Shown here: piece by piece, positions 7,373 to 16,536 of the stretch | Position numbering within the stretch: position 1 is the stretch's first letter | Layout: every line of letters starts with the position of its first letter | Source: Allobosea caraganae | GTDB taxonomy: Bacteria; Pseudomonadota; Alphaproteobacteria; Rhizobiales; Beijerinckiaceae | NCBI RefSeq assembly: GCF_003351345.1 | Contig: NZ_QQTO01000033.1 | Location: 404,978-468,977, forward strand | Length of the DNA: 64,000 nt | Direction of reading: 5' to 3' | Translations under genes and position numbers: made by a program | The notes under the pieces: model-generated | Seen by the model: the letters and a program-made list of their open reading frames with translations, nothing else | Database searches by the model: none | What the model was told of the DNA's origin: nothing

Positions 7373-8089
7373 TCAATCGCCGCCACCGCCTCCGCAGCCG
7401 CCGCCATCACCCCCGCCGCTGTCTCCCCCGCCATCCCCGCCGCCATCGCTACTGCTGCTGCTCCCGCCATCGCCGAAGCCATCAGTGCCGCCATCGATCG
7501 AGCTGTCCGAGAAATCGCCGCCGCATTGCGAGCCGGATTTGCCGTTGCGGCGCAGCTGCTCGCAATCGGGGTGGTAGAGATAGCCGTTCGGAATCTTGAG
7601 CTTGGTGTCGAGCGCGAAGAGCAGCGGTAGCCGCGTCGGATTGCGCGGGTCGATGTTCTCCTCCTTGCAGCACTGCCACCAGACCCGCCTCAGGCCGGAA
7701 TTGTCGCGCGTGCGGCCGGGCGCGAGCGCGACGGCCGGCGTGTGGTGCAGGAAGGCGCCGAAGGCCTTGCCGCAGAACTCCTGATAGGCGCGGGTGTAGA
7801 GGATGAATTCGTGCCAGAGCTCGTCGGCGACCTGCGACGGCATCGCGACGTAGCGCTCGCCGGAGTTGAGATAGGCCAGGAAGAACTGCCGCAGCCCGTT
7901 CGCGACCAGTGCGGTCTCCTTGCGGGAGAAGCCTGGATAATGCGCCTGCAGCTTGTCGAGCAGGCCGGGCGGCCAAGCGTAGCCGCGAATGAACTCGGCC
8001 CGCTTCAGGCGCTGATGCGCCGGCCAGACCACCTTCGCGACGAAGGCCGCGCCGCCCAACGCGAGCGCGAACATCACCCAGCCCAGCAT
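7373..8089 (-). CDS. membrane-anchored glycine-rich domain protein (function unknown)
   Basis: 238 aa from ATG 8089. Residues 3-22 form one hydrophobic N-terminal segment (membrane anchor). The central part (about 30-150) has conserved-looking His, Trp and Cys residues: DELWHEFILYTRAYQEFC, FGAFLHHTP, VWWQCC and YLYHPDC. This is the pattern of the family annotated as glycine-rich domain-containing protein, for which no biochemical function is firmly established. The last roughly 45 residues are almost only Gly, Asp and Ser with one Cys. The His/Cys set could bind metal (inference). It follows the RND pump gene on the same strand, separated by a strong hairpin, so it is likely expressed independently. 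Confidence 0.75.
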   Translation of the reverse strand: MLGWVMFALALGGAAFVAKVVWPAHQRLKRAEFIRGYAWPPGLLDKLQAHYPGFSRKETALVANGLRQFFLAYLNSGERYVAMPSQVADELWHEFILYTRAYQEFCGKAFGAFLHHTPAVALAPGRTRDNSGLRRVWWQCCKEENIDPRNPTRLPLLFALDTKLKIPNGYLYHPDCEQLRRNGKSGSQCGGDFSDSSIDGGTDGFGDGGSSSSSDGGGDGGGDSGGGDGGGCGGGGGD

Positions 8090-8098
8090 CGCCGCCCC

Positions 8099-8138
8099 TC
8101 AAATACGCCCCGCGCCGACCGGCGTGGGGCGTATTTGA
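8099..8138 (-). terminator. stem-loop after the RND permease gene
   Basis: Nineteen-base arms (8099-8117 and 8120-8138) pair with a single G-T wobble and a 2-base centre, directly after the permease stop codon at 8139. The stem is GC-rich in the middle and ends in an AT-rich GTATTTGA/TCAAATAC base. This fits a transcription terminator for the efflux operon, without a long U-tract. It also lies just before the start of the glycine-rich gene. Confidence 0.65.
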
Positions 8139-11100
8139 TCATGCATGCGGCGCGTGCGCATCCCCATGAAGTTCGGTTGCCGCGGGCTTCTTCTTCTCGA
8201 AGAGCCCGGCGAGCCAGCGCACCATCACGTAGAACACCGGCGTGAACAGCAGGCCGAAGGCGGTGACGCCGATCATGCCCGAGAACACCGCGACGCCGAG
8301 CACCTGACGCATTTCCGCACCCGCGCCGATCGAGATCGTCAAGGGCAGCACGCCGAGGATGAAGGCGAGCGAGGTCATCAGGATCGGCCGCAACCGGGTC
8401 TTGGCTGCCGCGATCGCGGCTTCGCGCCGGCTCATGCCCTCGTCCTCGGCCTGCTTGGCGAATTCGACGATCAGGATCGCGTTCTTCGCCGCGAGGCCGA
8501 CGAGCACGACGAGGCCGATATCGACCAGCACGTTGCGGTCGAAGCCCTTGTAGCCGACGCCGATCATGGCCGCGAGAATGCACATCGGCACGATCAGGAT
8601 GACGGCGAGCGGCAGGGTCCAGCTCTCGTACAGAGCAGCCAGCAGCAGGAAGACGAAGACGACGGCGAGGCCGAAGGCGATGATGGCCGTGTTGCCGGCG
8701 AGCTTCTCCTGCAGCGCGATCTCGGTCCATTCGAAGCCGAAACCGGCCGGCAGCACCTGCTCCGCGATCTTTTCGACTGCGGCGATGCCCTGGCCGGTCG
8801 AGAAGCCGCGCGCCATCGAAAGCTGCACCTCGGCGGCCGGGTAGAGATTGTAGCGCGGCACGCGATAGGCGCCGGTCGTGTCGGAGAAGGTCGCGACCGA
8901 GCCGATCGGCACCATCTCGCCATCGGCGTTGCGCGTCTTCAACGCGGCGACGTCGCGGATGTCGAGCCGGTAGGGATTGTCGGCCTGCGCCGTCACCCGG
9001 AAGGTACGGCCGAGGATGTTGAAATCGTTGACATAGGCCGAGCCCATATAGACCGAGAGCGTCTCGAACACGCGGGTCACGGGCACGCCGAGCATCTCGG
9101 CCTTGGTCCGGTCGATATCGGCGTAGATCTGCGGCGTCTTGGTCGAGAACAGGGTGAAAGGCTGCTGGATGCCTGGATTCTGGCCGGCCGTGCCGGCCAC
9201 GGCCCAGGTTGCGCCCTCGAGCGCCGCCAGGCCGCGCCCGCTGCGATCCTGGACATAGCCCTTGAGGCCGCCGCCATTGCCGATGCCGGGAACGGCCGGA
9301 GGTTCGATCACCAGGGCAAAGGCCTCGCCGATCTGCCCCAACTGGCCGCGCAGGTCGTTGATGATGCCCTGGGTGGTGAGGCCGGCCTTGGCCCGCTCCT
9401 TGAAGTCGGTGAGCGTGACGAAGGCGACGCCGGCATTGGGCGCCAGCGTGAAGGTCGCGCCATCGAGACCGGCGAAGGCGACGGCATGGGCCACGCCGGG
9501 CCGCGCCAGCATCAGATCGGTCGCCTTGCGGATGACCGCATCGGTGCGCGGCAAAGACGAGCCCGCCGGCAGCTGGAAGACGGCGATGAAGTAGCCGCGG
9601 TCGAGCTGCGGCACCAGGCCCGTCGGAATCGACACGAGGCGCTGGCCGGCGACCGCGATCAGGGCTGCGTAGATCAGCAGCATGACGACGCCGAAACGGA
9701 TCAGGCGCGAGGTCACCGCGCCATAGCTGCGCGAGAGCCAGTCGAAGGCCTTGTTGAAATACTTGAAGAACCAGCGCAGCGGCGCAGTGAGCGCCGCGAA
9801 GAAGCCCTTCGGCTCCTCGTGGCTGTGCGGCTTCAGCAGGAGCGCCGACAGCGCCGGCGACAAGGTCAGCGAGACGAAGCACGAGATCGCCGTCGAAGCT
9901 GCGATCGTCACGGCGAACTGCTGGTAGAACGTGCCTTGCAGGCCGGTGATGAAGGCGGTCGGGATGAACACGGCGCAGAGCACGAGCGCGATCGCGAGCA
10001 GGGCGCCGCCGACCTCGTCCATCGTCTTGTGCGCCGCGTCCTTGGCGCTCATGCCTTTCGCCAGATAGCGCTCGACATTCTCGACCACGACGATCGCGTC
10101 GTCGACGACGATGCCGATCGCCAGCACGAGCGCCAGGAGCGAGATCGAGTTGAAGGAGATTCCGACCGCGCTCATGACCAGGAAGGTGCCGACGAGCGAA
10201 ACCGGGATCGCGATGATCGGGATGATCGCGGCGCGCCAGGTCTGCAGGAACAGGATCACCACGATGACGACGAGCGCGATCGCCTCGAGCAGCGTCTGCA
10301 CCACGGCCGAGACCGATTCCGCGATGAACTCGGTCGGGTTGTAGACGATCCTGTACTCGACCCCGGACGGGAAGTTCTTCGACAGCTCCTGCATCGTCTT
10401 GATCAGCGATTCGGATGCCGCCAGCGCATTCGAGCCCGGACGCTGGAAGACGCCGATCGCGACGGCTTCCTTGTTGTCGAGATAGGAGTTGGACAGGTAG
10501 TCCTGCGCGCCGAGCTCGACGCGGGCGACGTCGCGGAGGCGGATCGTGCCGCCATCGGCATCCGAGCGCACGACGATGTTGTAGAACTCGTCGATGCTGG
10601 TGAGGCGCCCGAGCGTGTTGACCGAAAGCTGGAAGGCGCGGTCCGACGTTGCCGGCGGCTGGTTGATCGCGCCCGCCGCGACCTGGACGTTGGCAGCGCG
10701 GATCGCGGCGACGACATCGCCCGCCGTCAGGTTGCGCGACGCGACCTTGGCCGGATCGAGCCAGACCCGCATCGAGAAGTCGCGCGCGCCGAAGACCTGG
10801 ACGTCGCCGACGCCGTCGACGCGCGTCAGCACGTCCTTCACGTTGAGCGTCGTGTAATTGGAGACGTATTGCTGGTCGCGCGAGCCGTCCGGCGACAGCA
10901 GGTGGATGACCATCAGGAAGTCGGGCGAGGCCTTGCGGACCTGGAGGCCGAGCGTGCGCACGTCCTGCGGCAGGCGCGGCTCGGCCGCCGAGACGCGGTT
11001 CTGCACCAGCACCTGGGCCTGGTCGACATTGGTGCCCGCCTTGAAGACGACGCTGATCGTGAGGTGTCCGTCGCCGGTCGACTGCGACGAGATGTAGAGC

Positions 11101-11333
11101 ATGTCGTCGACGCCGTTGACCTCCTGCTCGATCGGCGCCGCGACGGTCGCGGCGACGACTTCGGCCGAGGCGCCCGGATAGGTCGCGGTGATCGTGACCG
11201 TCGGCGGCGCGATCTCGGGATATTCGGCGATCGGCAGGTTACGCTGCGCGATGGCGCCGGCGATGGTCAGCAGGATCGAGAGAACGGTCGCGAAGATCGG
11301 GCGATCGATGAAGAAATGCGCGAAGCGAAACAT
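8139..11333 (-). CDS. RND multidrug efflux permease (HAE-1 family, AcrB/MexB-like)
   Basis: 1064 aa from ATG 11333, the usual size for inner-membrane RND drug pumps. The N-terminus MFRFAHFFIDRPIFATVLSI is the typical first membrane helix. Two large periplasmic loops and twelve predicted helices follow. The proton-relay Asp pair is in DDAIVVVENVER of TM4, and GLAAKNAILIVEFAK marks TM10. It uses the proton gradient to export lipophilic compounds through a periplasmic adaptor and an outer-membrane channel. The adaptor gene lies upstream (11585-12757) in the same orientation. No outer-membrane factor and no TetR-type regulator are next to it, so it probably shares a TolC-like channel encoded elsewhere. 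Confidence 0.95.
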   Translation of the reverse strand: MFRFAHFFIDRPIFATVLSILLTIAGAIAQRNLPIAEYPEIAPPTVTITATYPGASAEVVAATVAAPIEQEVNGVDDMLYISSQSTGDGHLTISVVFKAGTNVDQAQVLVQNRVSAAEPRLPQDVRTLGLQVRKASPDFLMVIHLLSPDGSRDQQYVSNYTTLNVKDVLTRVDGVGDVQVFGARDFSMRVWLDPAKVASRNLTAGDVVAAIRAANVQVAAGAINQPPATSDRAFQLSVNTLGRLTSIDEFYNIVVRSDADGGTIRLRDVARVELGAQDYLSNSYLDNKEAVAIGVFQRPGSNALAASESLIKTMQELSKNFPSGVEYRIVYNPTEFIAESVSAVVQTLLEAIALVVIVVILFLQTWRAAIIPIIAIPVSLVGTFLVMSAVGISFNSISLLALVLAIGIVVDDAIVVVENVERYLAKGMSAKDAAHKTMDEVGGALLAIALVLCAVFIPTAFITGLQGTFYQQFAVTIAASTAISCFVSLTLSPALSALLLKPHSHEEPKGFFAALTAPLRWFFKYFNKAFDWLSRSYGAVTSRLIRFGVVMLLIYAALIAVAGQRLVSIPTGLVPQLDRGYFIAVFQLPAGSSLPRTDAVIRKATDLMLARPGVAHAVAFAGLDGATFTLAPNAGVAFVTLTDFKERAKAGLTTQGIINDLRGQLGQIGEAFALVIEPPAVPGIGNGGGLKGYVQDRSGRGLAALEGATWAVAGTAGQNPGIQQPFTLFSTKTPQIYADIDRTKAEMLGVPVTRVFETLSVYMGSAYVNDFNILGRTFRVTAQADNPYRLDIRDVAALKTRNADGEMVPIGSVATFSDTTGAYRVPRYNLYPAAEVQLSMARGFSTGQGIAAVEKIAEQVLPAGFGFEWTEIALQEKLAGNTAIIAFGLAVVFVFLLLAALYESWTLPLAVILIVPMCILAAMIGVGYKGFDRNVLVDIGLVVLVGLAAKNAILIVEFAKQAEDEGMSRREAAIAAAKTRLRPILMTSLAFILGVLPLTISIGAGAEMRQVLGVAVFSGMIGVTAFGLLFTPVFYVMVRWLAGLFEKKKPAATELHGDAHAPHA

Positions 11334-11412
11334 GGTTTGGTCCTGGCCTAGAGCCGGATGATTTCAGGTCGGTTCGACCTAAAATCTGAATCCGTCTCTA
11401 CAACAAAGAGTG

Positions 11413-11463
11413 AGAGCATGATGTCGTCCGAAAACCGGTTCCCACTTTTCGGCATCATGCTCT
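11413..11463. repeat. interspersed palindrome, AGCATGATG family
   Basis: This lies in the 251-bp gap between permease and adaptor genes. Eleven-base arms AGAGCATGATG (11413-11423) and CATCATGCTCT (11453-11463) enclose an inner pair CCGAAAA (11428-11434) and TTTTCGG (11446-11452). A related element occurs at 45606-45653 and fragments at about 26200-26260 and 34853-34900. The gap otherwise shows no gene. The hairpin could lower permease expression relative to adaptor. Confidence 0.75.
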
Positions 11464-11584
11464 GGAGCAATTCCAGGGAAAGTGGAGACCGGTTTCCCGT
11501 CCGGGATTGCGCTAAAGAGACTTGGGCAGGGCGAACGGACAAGACCGTCCGCAGCCGTTGTTGAAGGCGCGGGCCGTCAGGCCG

Positions 11585-12757
11585 TCAATTGGTCGCGGCG
11601 ACCTTGATCTCGGTCGGCTGCGGCGCGACCGTCGCGCCGGGCCGCACCATCGGGCTGGCTAAGCCGTTGACGATGACCTTGTCGTCCTTGGTCAGCCCCT
11701 GGGTGATGACGCGAAGGCCATCGCTGATCTGACCGAGCGTGACCGGCTTCGGCACGACCTTGTTGTCGGCTCCGACCGTCAGCACGATCTTGCTGGCCTG
11801 GTCGGAGACGATGACCGCGTCCGGAACCAGGAGCGCGTCGGTCTCGCCGGCGAAGAGCCGCAGGCGGCCGAAGGTGCCGGGCGTCAGGAACTGGTCCTTG
11901 TTCTCGAACACGGCGCGGCCGCGGATCGTGCCGGAGCGGGCGTTGAGCGCGTTGTCGACGAAGTCGATATTGCCGCTGCGCTTCCACTCCTTCTCATCCG
12001 ACAGCCGGACCTGGGCCGGGCTGCCCTGCTCGCGGTTGGCGTTTTGCCGCAAGGCGCTCGCGAGGCGCGAATAGCGCAGGTAGTCGGCCTCGGACGCGTC
12101 GAAGGTGAAGTTGATCGGATCGACCGAGACGATCGTCGTCAGCAGCGTCGCGCCCGATTGGCCGCCGGCGATCAGGTTGCCCGCATCGACGCGCTTGTTC
12201 GAGATGCGACCGGCGAGCGGCGCGCGCACCTGCGTCCATTCGAGGTTGAGCTCGGCCGTTTTCAGATTGGCCTCGGCCGCTTGCTGCTGGGCGAGGGCGC
12301 CGTTGAGATTGGCGCGGCGCTGGTCGATGTCGCGGGCGGTGATCGTACGGTTCTGCGTCAGGCCCTCGGCACGCTCGACCTCGTTCTTGGCCAGATCGAC
12401 CTGCGCCGCGGTGCGGGCGACCTCGGCGCGTGCCGCGTCGACCGCGAGCTGGTAGGGCCGCTGGTCGATGGTGAAGAGCAGGTCGCCCTTCTTGACCAGT
12501 TCGCCATCCTTGAAATGGATGCTGTCGAGGAAGCCGGAGACGCGCGCCCGGATCTCGACCTGGTCGCGCGCCTCGAAGCGGCCGGTGAACTCGTCCCAGT
12601 TGGTCACGCGCTTGGCCAGCGGCGTCGCAATCTGGACCGTGGGAGCCGGCGGCGCGCCCTGGGCCCAGGAAACGCCTACGGACGCAGCGCCGACCGACAT
12701 GGCGGCCGCGGCCGCGATGGTGGCGAGTGCAAGGCTCCGTGCAAGGCGAACAGACAT
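11585..12757 (-). CDS. RND efflux periplasmic adaptor (membrane fusion protein)
   Basis: 390 aa from ATG 12757, which has CCGGAG upstream and starts a clear signal peptide (MSVRLARSL then an Ala/Val-rich core, cleavage near residue 32). The longer frame to 12805 adds non-family residues. HlyD/AcrA-type order: barrel-sandwich half (WDEFTGRFEARDQVEIRARV), a long alpha-hairpin (about 95-165, with RTITARDIDQRRANLNGALA), the second lipoyl half (APLAGRISNKRVDAGNLI), then beta-barrel and membrane-proximal parts. It links the RND permease to an outer-membrane channel. No lipobox Cys is seen, so it is probably a soluble periplasmic adaptor. First gene of the pump operon; divergent from gatB. Confidence 0.93.
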   Translation of the reverse strand: MSVRLARSLALATIAAAAAMSVGAASVGVSWAQGAPPAPTVQIATPLAKRVTNWDEFTGRFEARDQVEIRARVSGFLDSIHFKDGELVKKGDLLFTIDQRPYQLAVDAARAEVARTAAQVDLAKNEVERAEGLTQNRTITARDIDQRRANLNGALAQQQAAEANLKTAELNLEWTQVRAPLAGRISNKRVDAGNLIAGGQSGATLLTTIVSVDPINFTFDASEADYLRYSRLASALRQNANREQGSPAQVRLSDEKEWKRSGNIDFVDNALNARSGTIRGRAVFENKDQFLTPGTFGRLRLFAGETDALLVPDAVIVSDQASKIVLTVGADNKVVPKPVTLGQISDGLRVITQGLTKDDKVIVNGLASPMVRPGATVAPQPTEIKVAATN

Positions 12758-13004
12758 GGAAAAACTCCGGATAGCGGGATCGGCACAACCGAGACAGGTT
12801 TCCAATCGTGCGCTGCACCAAATGGGCGGCGCTGACGATTGTCAAGTTCCGTCACTCGACACGGGCGCCGAATGACGACAGATAAGCAACATTCCCGCCA
12901 CGGGGTGACAGGATGGCAACAGCACCCGCACGATAACTGAGGCTTGCCGCCCGCCTCCCGAGGTCTTAACCGATACGCGACACATTTCGAGCCGGAAGAC
13001 CGCA

Positions 13005-14486
13005 ATGAACGCGCATGCCCGCCCCGCCGACCCCAAGAAGCTGATCAAGGGCGCCACCGGCGATTGGGAGATCGTCATCGGCATGGAGATCCATGCCCAG
13101 GTGACGTCCAATGCCAAGCTCTTCTCCGGCGCCTCCACCGCCTTTGGAGCAGAGCCGAACGCTCATGTCAGCCTTGTCGACGCCGCGATGCCCGGCATGC
13201 TGCCGGTGATCAACGCCGAATGCATCCGCCAGGCGGTCCGCACCGGCCTTGGCCTCAACGCGCGCATCAACAACCGCTCGGTCTTCGACCGCAAGAACTA
13301 TTTTTACCCCGACTTGCCGCAGGGCTACCAGATCAGCCAGTACAAGAGCCCGATCGTGGGCGAGGGCGAGATCGTCGTCGATCTGTCGCCGACCGAGCAG
13401 ATCACGGTCGGAATCGAGCGCCTGCACCTCGAGCAGGATGCCGGCAAGTCGATCCACGACCAGCATCCGACGATGAGCTTCGTCGACCTCAACCGCTCCG
13501 GCGTCGCCCTGATGGAGATCGTCTCGCGGCCCGACCTGCGCTCGGCCGACGAGGCGCGCGCCTTTGTCACCAAGCTGCGCACCATCCTGCGCTATCTCGG
13601 CACCTGCGACGGCGACATGGAGAAGGGCAACCTGCGCGCCGACGTCAACGTCTCAGTGCGCCGCCCGGGCGAGCCGCTCGGCACGCGCTGCGAGATCAAG
13701 AACGTCAACTCGATCCGCTTCATCGGCCAGGCGGTCGAGGTCGAGGCGCGCCGTCAGGTCGGCATCATCGAGGATGGCGGCAAGATCGACCAGGAGACCC
13801 GCCTCTACGATCCCGGCAAGGGCGAGACCCGCTCGATGCGCTCCAAGGAAGAGGCGCATGACTACCGCTACTTCCCCGATCCCGACCTGCTGCCGCTCGA
13901 ATTCGACGACGCCTTCGTCGCCGAGCTGAAGGTCCATCTGCCGGAGCTGCCCGACGCCAAGAAGGCGCGCTTCATCGCCGAATACGGTCTCTCGCCCTAT
14001 GATTCCTCGGTGCTGGTGGCCGAGCGCGAGCAGGCCGATTATTTCGAGGCGGTCGCCAAGGGGCGCGACGGCAAGGCTGCCGCCAACTGGGTCATCAACG
14101 AGCTCTTCGGCCGCCTGAACAAGGAAGGCCAGGACGTGACATCGTCGCCAGTCTCGGCCGCGCAGCTCGGCGGGCTCGTCGACCTGATCGGCGAGGGCGT
14201 CATCTCCGGCAAGATCGCCAAGGACCTGTTCGAGATCCTCTGGTCCGAGGGCGGCGACCCGCGCCAGATCGTCGAGGCCCGCGGCATGAAGCAGGTCACC
14301 GACACCGGCGCGATCGAGAAGGCGGTGGACGAGATCATCGCGGCCAACCCGGACAAGGTCGAGCAGGTCAAGCTGAAGCCGACCATGCTCGGCTGGTTCG
14401 TCGGCCAGGCGATGAAGGCCTCGGGCGGCAAGGCCAATCCGCAGGCGCTGAACGACATCCTGAAGAAGAAGCTGGGCATCGAGTAA
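13005..14486 (+). CDS. gatB: aspartyl/glutamyl-tRNA amidotransferase subunit B
   Basis: 493 aa from ATG 13005. GatB carries the kinase-like site that activates the side chain of Asp or Glu on tRNA and transfers ammonia to it. The signature DRKNYFYPDLPQGYQISQ is present, with the GMEIHAQ start of the cradle domain, and the helical and YqeY-like tail domains end in NPQALNDILKKKLG. It is separated from gatCA by the glycine-rich gene and an RND pump, both on the opposite strand. A GNAT gene starts 4 nt after its stop. Confidence 0.96.
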   Translation: MNAHARPADPKKLIKGATGDWEIVIGMEIHAQVTSNAKLFSGASTAFGAEPNAHVSLVDAAMPGMLPVINAECIRQAVRTGLGLNARINNRSVFDRKNYFYPDLPQGYQISQYKSPIVGEGEIVVDLSPTEQITVGIERLHLEQDAGKSIHDQHPTMSFVDLNRSGVALMEIVSRPDLRSADEARAFVTKLRTILRYLGTCDGDMEKGNLRADVNVSVRRPGEPLGTRCEIKNVNSIRFIGQAVEVEARRQVGIIEDGGKIDQETRLYDPGKGETRSMRSKEEAHDYRYFPDPDLLPLEFDDAFVAELKVHLPELPDAKKARFIAEYGLSPYDSSVLVAEREQADYFEAVAKGRDGKAAANWVINELFGRLNKEGQDVTSSPVSAAQLGGLVDLIGEGVISGKIAKDLFEILWSEGGDPRQIVEARGMKQVTDTGAIEKAVDEIIAANPDKVEQVKLKPTMLGWFVGQAMKASGGKANPQALNDILKKKLGIE

Positions 14487-14490
14487 ACGC

Positions 14491-14997
14491 GTGACGCCAG
14501 ACGGGCTCATCATCCGCGATGCGGTCGCGGCCGATCTTCCGGCCGTTCGCGCGCTATTGGTCGAGACCTGGCACGATACCTATGATGGCATCTATGGCTG
14601 GCAGCGCGTCGCCGAGATCACCAATGCCTGGCATTCGCTGGAGAACCTGAGCGCGCAGCTCGACCGCGAGGACGAGGCCTTTCTCGTCGCGCAGGTCGGC
14701 GAGGAGATCATCGCGACCTCCTCGGCGCGGCGCGAGCGCGACCGGGCGGCGCTGCTGACAAGGCTCTACGTCCTGCCGATCTATCAGGGCGTCGGCATCG
14801 GCCGCACCCTGCTGCAGGTCACGTTGGCGCATTTCCCGCAGGCGCCGGTGGCGCGGCTGGAGGTCGAGCTGCAGAACGAGCCCGCCATCGCCTTCTACGA
14901 GCGCATGGGCTTCTTCCTGCAGCGCTCGGCCCGGTTCGACGGGCGCGAGGACACGCCCAATACCCTGATGATGGCCAAGCGGTTGTTCGCCGATTGA
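14491..14997 (+). CDS. GNAT-family N-acetyltransferase
   Basis: 168 aa from GTG 14491, only 4 nt after gatB, so probably in the same transcript. The acetyl-CoA binding motif A is readable as YVLPIYQGVGIGRTLL (QGVGIG replaces the common RxxGxG/A). The C-terminal AIAFYERMGFFL is the motif B region of GNAT proteins. The substrate (protein N-terminus, amino acid or antibiotic) cannot be told from sequence. The protein is cytosolic. Confidence 0.88.
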   Translation: MTPDGLIIRDAVAADLPAVRALLVETWHDTYDGIYGWQRVAEITNAWHSLENLSAQLDREDEAFLVAQVGEEIIATSSARRERDRAALLTRLYVLPIYQGVGIGRTLLQVTLAHFPQAPVARLEVELQNEPAIAFYERMGFFLQRSARFDGREDTPNTLMMAKRLFAD

Positions 14998-15066
14998 GGC
15001 GGACGGTTCCGCCGGCGCAGATCATGCTCTAAAGCCGGCGCGATGCTGCCTGAAGGAGCCTGCGCC

Positions 15067-15555
15067 ATGAGCGGAACCAAGACCGACCCGTCCGAGATCA
15101 CCATCCGCCCTGCCAGGCGCGAGGATATCAGGCGGGTGGCGTCTCTGATCATGCTCGGCGCCGCCACCCAGACGCTGACGCCGGCCGAGATCGAGGCCGA
15201 GGCGGCCCATCCGTCCTACGAGCACGCCTTCGACGAGATCGCCGCCAGCCCCGACAACACGCTCTTCGTCGCCGAGCGCGAGGGCGAGGTGATCGGCACC
15301 TTCCAGGTCACGCTCATCCCCGGCATCGTCTCGCGTGGCCGCAAGCGCGCCAAGTTCGAGAGCGTCCACGTCGCGCCGGAATGCCGCGGCATGGGCATCG
15401 GCGCGGTGATGATCGCGTTTGCCATCGACTTCGCCAAGGGCAGGGGCGCCGAGGTGGCCGAGCTGACCTCGAACAAGTCGCGCCTCGACGCGCACCGCTT
15501 CTACCGCAACCTCGGCTTCGACCAGAGTCACGAGGGCTTCAAGATCGTGGTGTGA
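15067..15555 (+). CDS. GNAT-family N-acetyltransferase
   Basis: About 162 aa from ATG 15067, chosen because GAAGGAG lies at the right distance; an in-frame ATG at 15043 would add eight residues but lacks a ribosome site. Motif A reads VHVAPECRGMGIGAVMI with the canonical RGMGIG, and motif B is RFYRNLGF. The pattern ELTSNKSRLDAHRFYRNLGF is shared by many PhnO-like or aminoglycoside-type small GNATs of Rhizobiales, but the substrate is unknown. It follows the previous GNAT gene by 69 nt but is only distantly similar to it. Confidence 0.88.
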   Translation: MSGTKTDPSEITIRPARREDIRRVASLIMLGAATQTLTPAEIEAEAAHPSYEHAFDEIAASPDNTLFVAEREGEVIGTFQVTLIPGIVSRGRKRAKFESVHVAPECRGMGIGAVMIAFAIDFAKGRGAEVAELTSNKSRLDAHRFYRNLGFDQSHEGFKIVV

Positions 15556-15669
15556 TGGCGCACGCCTTCACGACATGGCGAGCCCGCGGCCTGAGCGGGC
15601 TGCGCGGCTTCCAGCATCATCGGAAGCAGCCTAAACCTGTCGCCGAGCAACCGCGACAGGAAGAGCCTC

Positions 15670-16377
15670 ATGTCCGCCAGCCAGACCCAGCCGATCGAAC
15701 TCTACTATTGGCCGACGCCGAACGGCTTCAAGATCACGATCATGCTGGAGGAATGCGGGCTGCCCTACACGATCGTGCCGGTGAACATCGGCAAGGGCGA
15801 CCAGTTCAAGCCGGAATTCCTGGCCTTCTCGCCGAATAACCGCATGCCGGCGATCATCGATCCCGAGGGGCCGGACGGCAAGCCGATCACGGTCTTCGAA
15901 TCCGGCGCGATCCTGCAGTACCTCGGCCGCAAGACCGGACAATTCTATCCGGCCGACGAGCGCGGCCGCGTCGCCGTCGAGGAATGGCTGTTCTGGCAGA
16001 TGGGCGGCTTCGGTCCGATGCTCGGCCAGACCCACCATTTCCGCCTCTATGCGCCCGAGCAGATCCCCTACGCCGTCGAGCGCTACACCAACGAGGCGAA
16101 CCGGCTCTACGGCGTGCTCAACCGCCGGCTCGAAGGTCGCGACTACATTTGCGGTGCGTATTCGATCGCCGACATGGCCTGCATCGGCTGGGCCCGCGGC
16201 TGGGAGCGCCAGGGCCAGGACATCAAGCAGTTCCCGAACGTCGCGCGCTGGCTCGAGACCATGCAGGCGCGCCCGGCCGTCCAGCGCGGCATCGCAGTCG
16301 GCGCCGAGCTGCGCAACCCGGCCGGCATCAGCACGCCCGAGGAAAAGGCGGTCCTGTTCGGCCAGAAGGCGCGTTGA
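15670..16377 (+). CDS. glutathione S-transferase, nu class (YfcG/YghU-like)
   Basis: 235 aa from ATG 15670. The N-terminal thioredoxin-fold domain starts ELYYWPTPNGFKITIMLEE; the TPNGxK motif in place of the usual catalytic Ser/Tyr is typical of nu-class enzymes such as E. coli YfcG, which have disulfide-bond reductase activity with glutathione. VFESGAILQYLGRKTG is the gamma-glutamyl binding segment. The all-helical C-terminal domain follows (about 95-215). Cytosolic. It probably reduces small disulfides or peroxides; this is inferred from the family. Confidence 0.9.
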   Translation: MSASQTQPIELYYWPTPNGFKITIMLEECGLPYTIVPVNIGKGDQFKPEFLAFSPNNRMPAIIDPEGPDGKPITVFESGAILQYLGRKTGQFYPADERGRVAVEEWLFWQMGGFGPMLGQTHHFRLYAPEQIPYAVERYTNEANRLYGVLNRRLEGRDYICGAYSIADMACIGWARGWERQGQDIKQFPNVARWLETMQARPAVQRGIAVGAELRNPAGISTPEEKAVLFGQKAR

Positions 16378-16409
16378 GGTAAGCCCGCTTCGCGGAACAA
16401 CACCCTCTG

Positions 16410-16501
16410 CCGTCATGCTCGGCCTTGTGCCGGGCACCCATGTCTTGAACGTTTATGGCAAGCAAAGACGTGGATGGTCGCCATAAAGGCGGCCATGACG
16501 G
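16410..16501. repeat. interspersed palindromic element
   Basis: The outer arms CCGTCATG and CATGACGG and inner segments ACCCATGTCTT and AAGACGTGGAT can fold across about 90 nt. The CGTCATGCTCGG...CGGGCACCCATG pattern is a common dispersed element in alphaproteobacteria. It occupies the gap between the two convergent genes (GST and DUF2147), where no other feature is seen. Confidence 0.65.
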
Positions 16502-16536
16502 GGAGGTTGGTCAGTTGGAGGGTGCTACGCCGCGCC

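Noticed and set aside
7116..7577. Proline-rich open frame on the plus strand
   Set aside because: It is the antisense of the repeat cluster and of the Gly-rich tail of the minus-strand gene.
8145..11351. A 1068-codon open frame on the plus strand
   Set aside because: It is fully antisense to the RND permease gene, is rich in Arg/Asp/His as expected of a GC-rich shadow frame, and shows no family motif.
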